Shown here piece after piece: positions 1-7,571 of a DNA stretch of 64,000 bases. Each line of letters starts with the position of its first letter. Within the stretch, counting starts at the first letter, position 1. The stretch lies in assembly GCF_000967265.1 (NCBI RefSeq), contig NZ_KQ033885.1, positions 1,655,538 through 1,719,537 of the forward strand, in the 5' to 3' direction. This DNA is from Bifidobacterium mellis. GTDB lineage: Bacteria > Actinomycetota > Actinomycetes > Actinomycetales > Bifidobacteriaceae. Made by a program: the position numbers and the translations under genes. The notes beneath the pieces are model-generated. The model saw only the letters and a program-made list of their open reading frames with translations. It was not told the DNA's origin and searched no databases.

Positions 1-70
1 CAGCCTGGCTGTAGGCTCCCAAGGCCTGGGGCGCATATGGCGTGCCGATCTCTTCCGGTCCATCTTCCAT
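1..70 (-). CDS. RidA/YjgF-family reactive intermediate deaminase (5' end only)
   Basis: Reading leftward from an ATG at 70-68, the first 23 codons give a peptide ending in APQALGAYSQA, which matches the conserved N-terminal motif of RidA (YjgF/YER057c/UK114) proteins, enzymes that hydrolyse reactive enamine/imine by-products of PLP enzymes. An AAAGGAC ribosome binding site sits about 6 bases upstream of the ATG. The rest of the gene is outside the window. It follows pyruvate oxidase on the same strand, with a hairpin between them, so it may be a separate transcript. The family call rests on a short stretch and is therefore moderate. Confidence 0.68.
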   Translation of the reverse strand, partial: MEDGPEEIGTPYAPQALGAYSQA

Positions 71-118
71 GGGTCCGTCCTTTCTTCAGGTCCGCCGCAC
101 CCATGACGGGCCGAAGCC

Positions 119-156
119 CCGGGCGGACACCGTCCACTATAGGAGTGCCCGCCCGG
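119..156 (-). terminator. hairpin after the pyruvate oxidase gene
   Basis: A 12-bp stem (119-130 with 145-156, one G-T pair) around a 14-base loop lies just past the pyruvate oxidase stop codon. It has no clear T-run on the minus strand, so it may be a weak or factor-assisted terminator, or an mRNA 3'-end stabiliser. Confidence 0.5.
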
Positions 157-173
157 CGCAAGCGGTACCGGTC

Positions 174-1928
174 TCAGCCCTTGCGAGCCTCCTGACCCAT
201 CCAGTAGGCCAGGGAGCGCAGATCTCCGGCCTCGTAGGTCTTGACGAATTTCTCGACCTGGTCCGGATCCGAGCAGGTCTCCGGGAACCGCATGTAGCGG
301 GTATCCAGAGGGCTGGCTCCTGTCAGCTTGACATCGATGACCGAAGACCTGTCGGCCTTGCGGGCCTCGGAGAAGGCGTGGCGGGCATCGGCCACCGTGC
401 GCACGGTGAAGCCCAGGGCACCCATGCCCTCGCCGACCTTGGCCCAGTCGGTGTCGGGCAGGTCCACTCCGCTCAGGGGCTGATGGCTGTCGTCGCGCTG
501 CTCGGCCTCGATGTAGCCCAAGGAGCGGTTGGAGAAGACCACGTTGATGACCGGGGCATGGTACTTGAGCTGGGCCAGCACCTCCTCACCGAGCATGGCG
601 AACCCGCCGTCGCCGCTCAGGGAGTAGACGGTCGATTCCGGATGCTCCAGCTTGGCAGCCAAGGCGGCCGGCACGGCGTAGCCCATGGTGGCATGCTTGC
701 CGGAGACGGTCCAGCGGTTGGTGGGCTTCAGATGCAGCAGACGCAGGAAGTCAATATCCACATTGCCCACGTCGGGGATGACGATGTCATTGTCCTCAAG
801 CTGCTGATCGATGATGTGGTAGACGGGCTCGGGCCGCAGGGGTGTACGGGTGTCTTCGTTGAAGGAGGCCACCCACTGGTCCCAGTTCTCCTTGCTGCGC
901 AGGCAGGCCCTGTAGAAGACGGACTCCTCCTGGTCCTGGCCGGCGGCGGTTATGGCCTTGAGGGCCTCGCGGGCGTCGGCCTGGATGGCCAGGACCACAT
1001 TGGCCTGGAAGCGCTTGCCCAGCTTGACCGGGTTCAGGTCGATCTGGATGACCTTGGTGTTGGGGGTGACGAACATGGACCCGAAGGGGTTGTCCGAACC
1101 CACCCAGACCGTCAGATCCGAGGTGTAGATGGCCTCCGTGGCGGTCTTGGTGGCCACACGGCCGGCCGACTGCAGGTAGGCAGGATAGGTGTCCTCCACA
1201 ATCCCCTTGGCCGGGAAGGTGGAGACCATGGGCATCTTGAAACGCTCGGACATGGCGACCAGCTCATCGCGGGCCCCGGCAGCGCCCTGGCCGAAGTAGA
1301 GCAGCGGCGCCTTGGCGGACTGAATGATCTCAACTGCCTTGCTGACCTGGTCTGCCGCAGGCTTCAGAGGCTCCGGCTTGCGGAAGTTGGGCGCGGATGC
1401 CACCGGGCGGTCGTCGATCTCGGCCCAGGCCAGATCCTTGGGAATGATGACCACGGAGACCCCGTGGCTGGCGTAGGCGCGACGGATGGCCTCGTCCACC
1501 AGGGCCGGCAGCCCCTGGGCATTGGTGGCGGCCCGGGCGAATACGGCCACATCGGTAAAGATAGGCACCTCATCCATGGCCTGGAAGAAGTCCATGTTCA
1601 TAAAGGCCTGGGGCACCTCGCCCACCAGGGCCAGCACCGGCACGCCGTCCTCACGGGCATCATAGAGGCCATTGAGCAGGTGGACAGCCCCTGGGCCCGA
1701 CGAGCCGAAGCAGACACCGATCCTGCCGGTCAGCTTGGCCTCGCCGGCGGCAGCCAGGGCTCCGGCCTCCTCATGACGGACCTGGATGAAGTCGATGCGC
1801 TCGCGCTCGTTGTGGATGGCGTTCATCATTGAGTCGAAGGAACCGCCGGGCAGGCCATAGATGCGCGGCACCCCCCACTGCTCCAGGACGTGAAGGACAG
1901 CATCCCCTGCATTGATTCGATTGGCCAT
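174..1928 (-). CDS. spxB: pyruvate oxidase (thiamine diphosphate- and FAD-dependent)
   Basis: A 584-residue protein of the thiamine diphosphate enzyme family, full length for pyruvate oxidase, which converts pyruvate, phosphate and O2 to acetyl phosphate, CO2 and H2O2 in the cytoplasm. The N-terminal PYR domain has the RHEEAGALAA motif at residues 51-60 with the cofactor-activating Glu; a central domain (about 185-340) would bind FAD; the C-terminal PP domain has the GDGGF...N metal/diphosphate motif near residues 434-465. The closest pattern is the Lactobacillus-type oxidase rather than acetolactate synthase. An AAAGGAG site lies 5-6 bases before the ATG. The product acetyl phosphate would yield ATP via acetate kinase. 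A quinone-dependent (PoxB-type) enzyme cannot be excluded without alignment, although no membrane-binding C-terminal helix is obvious. Confidence 0.9.
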   Translation of the reverse strand: MANRINAGDAVLHVLEQWGVPRIYGLPGGSFDSMMNAIHNERERIDFIQVRHEEAGALAAAGEAKLTGRIGVCFGSSGPGAVHLLNGLYDAREDGVPVLALVGEVPQAFMNMDFFQAMDEVPIFTDVAVFARAATNAQGLPALVDEAIRRAYASHGVSVVIIPKDLAWAEIDDRPVASAPNFRKPEPLKPAADQVSKAVEIIQSAKAPLLYFGQGAAGARDELVAMSERFKMPMVSTFPAKGIVEDTYPAYLQSAGRVATKTATEAIYTSDLTVWVGSDNPFGSMFVTPNTKVIQIDLNPVKLGKRFQANVVLAIQADAREALKAITAAGQDQEESVFYRACLRSKENWDQWVASFNEDTRTPLRPEPVYHIIDQQLEDNDIVIPDVGNVDIDFLRLLHLKPTNRWTVSGKHATMGYAVPAALAAKLEHPESTVYSLSGDGGFAMLGEEVLAQLKYHAPVINVVFSNRSLGYIEAEQRDDSHQPLSGVDLPDTDWAKVGEGMGALGFTVRTVADARHAFSEARKADRSSVIDVKLTGASPLDTRYMRFPETCSDPDQVEKFVKTYEAGDLRSLAYWMGQEARKG

Positions 1929-2614
1929 GTGAACTCCTTTGCTTCACCGGGAAAGGAGGCTCCGCCGCAACGCGGAAGCGTCGGTCCTCCCCGACGTTCG
2001 GTCTTACCCTTTCACTATGGCACCTGAGAACGAGGACACGAGCGGGCCAAGGGCCATGTTCCTCAAAAGCTTAGTGATTCACCACACATAAGATGTGTGT
2101 AAAGAGCTTCTACAATTTGCATGGTTAAGCATCCATTCAATCCATCAAGGAATGCTGCCAGCTTTCTATACTTCAAAATTTCATTTATCGTCCATAAAAT
2201 TATCTTTATGCTTTGCCTATATTATTTTATTCAATAATTATCTAATACAATAAAAGCTGCTCGCTTTAAAGCGCCGATAACCCAGACATGCTTCTTTTCT
2301 TACAGGAGCTTTGTTTCTCAGACCTGCCGTCCGCTACACAATCCCTCCCATGAGGTCTATAGGTATCTTTATTGATTGGACCAATCTTTAAAAGTCAATA
2401 ACTACTTGTAATGAGGGCGCAGACGTCAATAAATAGATTAAGAATTAGATTCTAATCCACTCAATTCTCAAATAGAGCAATACTTTCTTTTAAAGACCTC
2501 ATGTGCGTAATGGCTTTCCTGACCAATCATCCACGATTACAGGTCAGAGGCAAGATAGAATTTTATAGCATCACGAACTAAGTCTTTTTCACTCAGCAGC
2601 AACGGCAGAACTTA
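1929..2614. other. AT-rich stretch without a convincing gene
   Basis: Apart from the pyruvate oxidase leader at the left edge, no reading frame here looks coding. Base composition changes sharply from GC-rich to AT-rich at about 2040. A perfect 7-bp inverted repeat (CACACAT, loop AAG, ATGTGTG) lies at 2083-2099, about 155 bases upstream of the pyruvate oxidase start; it could be an operator but nothing supports that beyond its symmetry. Confidence 0.6.
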
Positions 2615-2914
2615 TTAGATCTCTGTCAGCCCCCTACCCCCCTTTGCAACCAGGAAACAGGACATGCCGATAAAATTGATACCAAGTGAATAATCGTCAA
2701 GAAACTGCAGATTAGTTGGTTCAGAGCGAACGGGATATTTACGACGAAACCCATGCCTGTCTGGAACGACCGAGAAATATAACATTCCCACATCTAGACT
2801 GAAACAAACTGAGCTAGATTTAGTTGCGTTGTTTCGAAAGCACCCCCATCTTTTCCTTCGGATGTCGCTTTGTACCTGTCGGACTTGCCAATCCAGGTCG
2901 CCTAGCCAAAACAC
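2615..2914 (-). CDS. possible small hypothetical protein
   Basis: An open frame of 99 codons beginning with GTG, in AT-rich DNA. An AAAGGA sequence directly abuts the GTG, which is too close for a normal ribosome binding site, so the start is doubtful. I recognise no domain; the peptide has no signal peptide and only a weakly hydrophobic patch near the C-terminus. It lies on the same strand as, and downstream of, the winged-helix gene at 3110-3955. It may be an orphan gene, a remnant, or chance. Confidence 0.25.
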   Translation of the reverse strand: MFWLGDLDWQVRQVQSDIRRKRWGCFRNNATKSSSVCFSLDVGMLYFSVVPDRHGFRRKYPVRSEPTNLQFLDDYSLGINFIGMSCFLVAKGGRGLTEI

Positions 2915-3109
2915 TCCTTTGCCGATAGAGTAAAAATCTTCTCACCTTTTGAGGAGTCGCCAACGCTAGATATAAAAATGAATTTTCAACACCTACTGAA
3001 GAATGCCCAATCGGTAGAACGCAATACTAAAGCTTGCTCAGTGTCAAACTCCAAAGCCGAAGACCATATTGTTGAAGGCATGGGGCAATCTATTCTGTGT
3101 GATTCTCCT

Positions 3110-3955
3110 TCATACTCCTTCGACGGTCATCTCCTTCAGGAAGGCTTCACCATTCTCTGTTATACGTAACGTCTTATCGTTTGTCGAGTGGTTTATGCGG
3201 TTGCCTGCTCGATGACTACGTGCTGCTCTGGATATATTCTTGCTATCCACAGCGTTTCCTAGTTCATTGGTCAGCCAAGCAATTGCAGAGGTTTTAAGCC
3301 CGTTGATGTTGTTATTTTTTGCAAAATATAATGCCCACAGCACCCGATCTGCTTCAGTTTTCATTTTCGCATAATCGGGTATACCTTCTATCTGAGGTGA
3401 GAATTCGTCTATCTCTGAAAACACTTCCGGCTTTTCTTTTGTGGCTTTATTTGCGCTCCTTGTTCTGCTAACGTGCGACCCTGCCTTAGGGAACTTGAAG
3501 TTACCGTCGAAAATTCCATTAATTTTGTTAGTAATATAGTAATTACCAGGAGTAGCTTCATCAATCCAACCTTCTCTGATAGCACAGTTGAGGTCGCGGG
3601 AGAAGTTCTTAGGAGCTATCTCTCGTGCGCGATGAAACTGACTTTTGATTTCCTGCGCCGTAAACGAGTTCCCACCATCCTGCATTATGTATTTTCCAAG
3701 AGCAACTATTTTTTCCGGGTTTGTCTTTGCATTAGAGCGGTTAAGCGCATCTTGTGCACTGGTGACTATTCTTCCGGAATTCTTGTAAGCTGAGGTTCTG
3801 TAGCTATCTATAGCTACAGGCATTTTTGTTTCAGCGTTATCTTCGTTCTCTTCAGAGTTGAGCAATAGGATGATGTTAGCCGCTTGGTCAACAGAAATCG
3901 AGTCGTCATAAGTGATTTTACCGCTCATCTTGAGATTAACTGTGTTTGTCGTCAT
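3110..3955 (-). CDS. tandem winged-helix hypothetical protein
   Basis: A 281-residue soluble protein in AT-rich DNA unlike its neighbours. Two similar helical segments, about residues 81-150 (EKIVALGKYI... to YYITNK) and 200-278 (RVLWALYF... to LRITENG), each run helix, helix, recognition-like helix, then a short beta wing, so it looks like a duplicated winged-helix protein. The N-terminal 60 residues start with two beta strands and an acidic stretch. The ATG is only about 8 bases from a TACAAT box and has no clear ribosome binding site, so the mRNA may be leaderless. A perfect inverted repeat at 3994-4010 lies just upstream and could be its own operator. Similar proteins occur on mobile elements, but I cannot assign a function. 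Confidence 0.75.
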   Translation of the reverse strand: MTTNTVNLKMSGKITYDDSISVDQAANIILLLNSEENEDNAETKMPVAIDSYRTSAYKNSGRIVTSAQDALNRSNAKTNPEKIVALGKYIMQDGGNSFTAQEIKSQFHRAREIAPKNFSRDLNCAIREGWIDEATPGNYYITNKINGIFDGNFKFPKAGSHVSRTRSANKATKEKPEVFSEIDEFSPQIEGIPDYAKMKTEADRVLWALYFAKNNNINGLKTSAIAWLTNELGNAVDSKNISRAARSHRAGNRINHSTNDKTLRITENGEAFLKEMTVEGV

Positions 3956-4375
3956 ACTCTACATTGTATCACATCATTACGAATATGTCGCATTGTAGTA
4001 CATAACTACATCAACTGTGGTACCAATATTCGTGTATACACACATTCGCATAAATCGCTGTGATTTCGTTAGTAATTCATGGCAAGATCTCAGCTTTAGA
4101 AAGCGCAAGTCCGTAACTTGAGAAGATCTGAATATCTAGAGCAAATCTCCGTTTTGACGACGCTCAAACAAGTACCAACTGTATATGTGAAATGATCGCG
4201 TTCGGCCATCAAGTGGATTAATCCTGCCAACGGAAACATTCAAATTCGAGCACCCACTATGACATAAGCCAGATCAGTCAGTCTTTTCGTTTCGAACATA
4301 TCCCTAAACACTGTCCTACTTTAAGACGGCGAAGAGACTATTGATAAAGTCACGTGCCTAATAACAATCACGAAG
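3956..4375. other. AT-rich non-coding stretch between winged-helix gene and tRNA-Arg
   Basis: No plausible gene. It contains the promoter region of the winged-helix gene (two copies of CATTGTA on the plus strand, at 3962-3968 and 3991-3997, 29 bases apart, each reading as TACAAT on the minus strand) and the inverted repeat listed separately. The right end abuts the 3' end of the tRNA gene. I found no copy of the tRNA 3' end elsewhere in the window that would mark the far end of an insertion. Confidence 0.55.
3994..4010. promoter_or_regulatory. candidate operator upstream of winged-helix gene
   Basis: Perfect inverted repeat TGTAGT-ACATA-ACTACA, 39-55 bases upstream of the winged-helix protein's start and next to a TACAAT-like box. 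Its position and symmetry suit a dimeric regulator, possibly the winged-helix protein itself. Confidence 0.4.
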
Positions 4376-4448
4376 TGGGCTCGAAGGGATTTGAACCCTC
4401 GACCTTCTGTTCCGGAGACAGACGCTCTATCCGCTGAGCTACGAACCC
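4376..4448 (-). tRNA. tRNA-Arg (anticodon CCG)
   Basis: A 73-base tRNA on the minus strand. The acceptor stem GGGTTCG pairs with CGAGCCC (one G-U), discriminator A, no encoded CCA. The anticodon stem TCTGT/ACAGA encloses loop CTCCGGA, giving anticodon CCG for the CGG arginine codon. The T-arm has the usual GGTTCAAATCC core. Its 3' end borders an AT-rich, gene-poor tract, the classic position of an integrated element. Confidence 0.96.
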
Positions 4449-4814
4449 GAGAAACCACCTTACAGTGGACACCAGAAACAATAATAGGACACTTTGCGCC
4501 TTTACGCATCTAAGCGCGTCTTGCCGTGTCGGTCTGACTCCAGTCACTCTCGGCGTGTTGCCGCAGGATTCCAGGCGTTTCGTAGTTATTGTGATGGCAA
4601 GGCTTCGTGCCACCGCCCCGGTTGCGCCATTGCATCCTCATGCGGTGGCGCGAAGCCGCCAACATTCCCGGATGATCTTCTCTCGGGATAGTCTCCACTG
4701 TAGTTCCTTCACCCGGCCATCACAAGCGGCCTTCACATACCTGGACAACTCGAATGGGCTGTGGACAGCAAATGGTGGCCGCAACCGGCCTACCGTACCA
4801 TGGAAAGCATGGCC
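4449..4814. other. gene-free region between tRNA-Arg and the CYTH gene
   Basis: Holds the tRNA promoter (minus) and the leader of the CYTH gene (plus). The only structured element is the long inverted repeat at 4601-4657, reported separately. Open frames here overlap each other and show no domain or codon pattern. Confidence 0.55.
4601..4657. repeat. 16-bp inverted repeat (strong hairpin)
   Basis: 4601-4616 pairs with 4642-4657 over 16 positions with a single wobble, around a 25-base loop. It sits upstream of both flanking genes, so it is not an ordinary terminator of either; it may end a transcript whose gene is gone, or regulate the CYTH gene leader. Confidence 0.5.
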
Positions 4815-5444
4815 ATGAATGAGGACGAGGACGATTTCGAATTCGAGCGCAGATTCTTCTGCAGGGACCTCCCCCGGGAGCTGCTCGGGGAGAGTCGGCC
4901 GACCCTGATTGTGCAGAGCTACTACGTGCATGAGGACAACTTCGCCCTGCGGGTTCGCTTGCAGGGGCAGGTGGACCCGGTGGTGCCCATGACGGCCCGG
5001 ACCGATGCCCTCCACACCCTGCTTGAGGAAGGCGACCACTTCGAGGCTGCCTCAATGACGGCCAAGGGCCCCTCCGTCGGCGGCACCCGCTACGAGGCCG
5101 AACGGGCCATAGACCCGGGAATCGCCCTGGAGCTGGTTTTGCGCGGCGGCATTCCCATCGTCAAGAACCGGTATGGGGTCTGGCTGGACGAGGACTGGTG
5201 GAACCTGGATGTCTTCGGGGACGGCAACGCCCCCCTGGTGGTGGCCGAGGTGGAGCGGACCGGGCCGGTGACCGACCTGACCATCCCCGACTTCTGCGCC
5301 ACGGAGATCACCGACGATCCGCGGTTCTCCAACGATGGGCTGGCTAACCGCCCCTTTGGCGACTGGTCAGCCGACTTCGATCAGGAGCTGAAAACCGAAG
5401 GACCGCGCTTCCTGACCAACTTCGACGGGAACCGCGAGTCCTGA
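4815..5444 (+). CDS. CYTH-domain protein (triphosphate tunnel metalloenzyme family)
   Basis: A 209-residue soluble protein. It opens with the CYTH signature ExExK/R (EFERR, residues 9-13), then alternating beta strands rich in paired charged residues (for example ALRVRLQG and YEAERAI), as expected for the eight-stranded tunnel that binds triphosphate with divalent metal. Relatives include thiamine triphosphatases and inorganic triphosphatases; the substrate here is unknown. The ATG at 4815 is preferred because GGAAAG lies 7 bases upstream; ATGs at 4800 and 4809 and a GTG at 4761 are in frame. It converges on the co-chaperone gene with only 12 bases between stops and no hairpin. Confidence 0.8.
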   Translation: MNEDEDDFEFERRFFCRDLPRELLGESRPTLIVQSYYVHEDNFALRVRLQGQVDPVVPMTARTDALHTLLEEGDHFEAASMTAKGPSVGGTRYEAERAIDPGIALELVLRGGIPIVKNRYGVWLDEDWWNLDVFGDGNAPLVVAEVERTGPVTDLTIPDFCATEITDDPRFSNDGLANRPFGDWSADFDQELKTEGPRFLTNFDGNRES

Positions 5445-5456
5445 CCCAAGAGCGGT

Positions 5457-6422
5457 TCAGTACATCAGCGTGGACAGACGGCGACGGGCCTTGGCCAGCC
5501 GAGGATCGGTCGATTCAGGAATGACGAAGTACTCCAGCAGACGGCGGCGGATGGGATCGGTCTGATCCCGGTGCCCGGCCAGGAAGTCCAGCAGGCGATC
5601 GAAGGCATCCTGAACCTGGCCACCGATCATGTCCACATCGGCCACATCCAACTGGGCCTGCAGGTCGTCAGGGGCATCGGCAGCCGCCTGACGGACCTTG
5701 CGGACATCGGCCTTGGCCGAACGTGCCATCAACAGGCACTTGGCCTGTTCACGCTTGGCCAGATCGTCGGTCGAATCGGCCTGGACCAGCTTGCCATAGG
5801 CCTCGGCTGCGGCTGCATAGTCGCCCTCCTGGGCCAGCCGGTGGGCCTCTTGATGGGCAGGCGGAATAACATCAGCCGCTGCCTGGCCGGCCTGCTCGTC
5901 CTGTTCCTGATCGCTGGTCTCCTGGTAGGGGGCGCTGCCGGTGATGCCGGCCTTCTGCGCCATCTGAATCACCTGGGGGATGAGCTGATCGGTGATCTGG
6001 CTCATCTCCTCATCGGTGGGCAGTCCCTGCAGAACGGGCATGGGCCTGCCGGCCAGTAGGGCAAAGAGGGCCGGGGCGCCCTGCACCTGGAAGGTCTGGG
6101 CGATCTGCGGATTGGATGCGATGTCGATGCGGGAGAGCTGAATGCGCCCCTCCTGGGCGTTGACGACCTGGGCCAGACGGGTGGCCAGGGGGAAGAGGCG
6201 GTCATCGGTGGGCACCCAGAGCAGGATCAGAATGGGGAAGGTGGTCGAGGTCTGAACCATGGCCTGGAAACTGGCCTCGGTGGTATCGATCACATAGCCG
6301 CCGGCTGCGGGCGCACCCCCCTGCTGGCCTGGCTCGGCATCGACCTGGTGCTTGAGCGCACCCAGGTCGACCGCTCCTGCCAGTGAGACGCCCGGCTGCC
6401 CCTGCCCGTTCTTGTTCGCCAT
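5457..6422 (-). CDS. thioredoxin-fold/TPR co-chaperone, CnoX (YbbN) family
   Basis: A 321-residue cytoplasmic protein. Residues about 45-150 form a thioredoxin fold, but the CxxC redox motif is missing: the usual WCxxC region reads WVPTDDRLFP. After an acidic linker (about 155-185), residues 190-321 are helical repeats of the TPR/YbbN type. In E. coli CnoX, which also lacks a normal active site, the protein protects substrates from oxidation and passes them to chaperones; a similar holdase role is inferred here. An AAGGAGG site lies about 7 bases upstream of the ATG. It is transcribed alone, converging with the CYTH gene. Confidence 0.85.
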   Translation of the reverse strand: MANKNGQGQPGVSLAGAVDLGALKHQVDAEPGQQGGAPAAGGYVIDTTEASFQAMVQTSTTFPILILLWVPTDDRLFPLATRLAQVVNAQEGRIQLSRIDIASNPQIAQTFQVQGAPALFALLAGRPMPVLQGLPTDEEMSQITDQLIPQVIQMAQKAGITGSAPYQETSDQEQDEQAGQAAADVIPPAHQEAHRLAQEGDYAAAAEAYGKLVQADSTDDLAKREQAKCLLMARSAKADVRKVRQAAADAPDDLQAQLDVADVDMIGGQVQDAFDRLLDFLAGHRDQTDPIRRRLLEYFVIPESTDPRLAKARRRLSTLMY

Positions 6423-6539
6423 GTCAGTCCTCCTTAACCCCGCGGTCGCCGACTGCAGCCCCGGCCCGCCCTCGATTGCAAACTCCTGAAAGCCAATCTA
6501 GTCCAAGGCCCGGGCGTTCACCCAGCGCAATCCCGCCCC

Positions 6540-7571
6540 TCAGACCGCTTCCACCTTGATGGGCTCACGCTCGGCGCCCACAGCCCTGATGGGCTCATGC
6601 GAGTCCGCCGAAGGCACGTAAAGGGCGATCACGTTGACATAGGTGACCTTCATGGTGCTGGTGGGCTTGCCCTGCCCGAAGAGGGCCGTCTCGGCATCCG
6701 AGGCCGGCGAGGATTCACGGCCCTCACCTGCCTGCCTGGTCCAGACCGAATCGATCCGGGCCACGACCAGGTCGCCCCCATCGGAGGAGTGCATGACCCG
6801 CAGCTGCCCCTGTGCCGGGGTGAAGGTCTGCGACTGACTGCCCTTGTTGGCTTCGATTCCCTGCTGGACAACCTGAGTCAGCGTGCCCAGGGAGTTGCGG
6901 AAGTCATCCTGGGCGAACTCCTTGACATACTTGCTGCCCTGGGGGTTCTGCAGGAGGTCGGCATAGCGGCGCACGGCCTCCACCGGTGTAGCCTTGAGCC
7001 CCTGATCGTCGCCCTGCCCCATCCTGGCGCCGATCGTGGCCACCGGGAACTTGGGCAGCTGGGCACCTTGGAAGAGCCGTGCCACCCCCCAGAGCTTGTA
7101 GTTGTCATGGGCGGACTCCTGGTCCAGAACCAAGAGGCGCTTGGACTGCTGATCCTGCGTGGTGGTGGTAATCGAGAAGACCGAACGCGGCCAGCCCGGA
7201 TCACCGGGAATGACCGTCTGGGCGATGGTGGTGGGGATGGTCGTCTTGGGATCCAACTGCCCGGTGGCCCGGGCTATGGTCAGCTCGCTGGTGCGGATCT
7301 CCAGTTGGGGGCCGCTGACCCGCTGGTCCAGCCCGGCCGGGTCTTTGGCCTCGTTGGCCTGATCGAGAACAGCCCCGATGTTCTTGCGGATACGTGCCTC
7401 CTGGGCCGGGGTCAGGTTGGGCGCAGGAGCAGTGGTTGCAGTGCTCTGAGGCTCTGTCCGGCGGGCCTGGGGAACCTGCCCCTCACAGGCTGATAGACCC
7501 GGCAGAAGGGCCAGGGACAAAGCCAACGCCGCTACAGCCGCCACCCCGTTCAACGGTTTGTTCATACTCAT
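6540..7571 (-). CDS. lipoprotein of unknown function
   Basis: A 343-residue predicted lipoprotein: positively charged start, hydrophobic helix, and lipobox LSAC with the lipidated Cys at residue 29. The mature part begins with a Thr/Ala/Pro-rich linker (about 30-55) followed by a globular domain of mixed alpha/beta character with no motif I recognise. Its ATGA start overlaps the stop of the upstream membrane protein gene by 4 bases, so the two are translationally coupled and probably act together at the cell surface. An ATG two codons later is an alternative start. Confidence 0.82.
   Translation of the reverse strand: MSMNKPLNGVAAVAALALSLALLPGLSACEGQVPQARRTEPQSTATTAPAPNLTPAQEARIRKNIGAVLDQANEAKDPAGLDQRVSGPQLEIRTSELTIARATGQLDPKTTIPTTIAQTVIPGDPGWPRSVFSITTTTQDQQSKRLLVLDQESAHDNYKLWGVARLFQGAQLPKFPVATIGARMGQGDDQGLKATPVEAVRRYADLLQNPQGSKYVKEFAQDDFRNSLGTLTQVVQQGIEANKGSQSQTFTPAQGQLRVMHSSDGGDLVVARIDSVWTRQAGEGRESSPASDAETALFGQGKPTSTMKVTYVNVIALYVPSADSHEPIRAVGAEREPIKVEAV

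Noticed and set aside
42-1832. Long plus-strand frame opposite the pyruvate oxidase gene
   Set aside because: It is the antisense shadow of a well-conserved gene; the translation is Gly/Leu/Val-rich with no domain. The same applies to the long frames opposite atpD, atpA, rho, the DUF2130 gene and the FAD oxidoreductase.
1929-4375. Complete integrative element with att sites
   Set aside because: No integrase, transposase or second copy of the tRNA 3' end was found, so only a candidate remnant is claimed.
4321-4613. Two minus-strand frames across the tRNA-Arg gene
   Set aside because: They translate the tRNA itself (RIERLSPEQKVEGSNPFEP-like peptides are a well-known artefact of tRNA read as protein).
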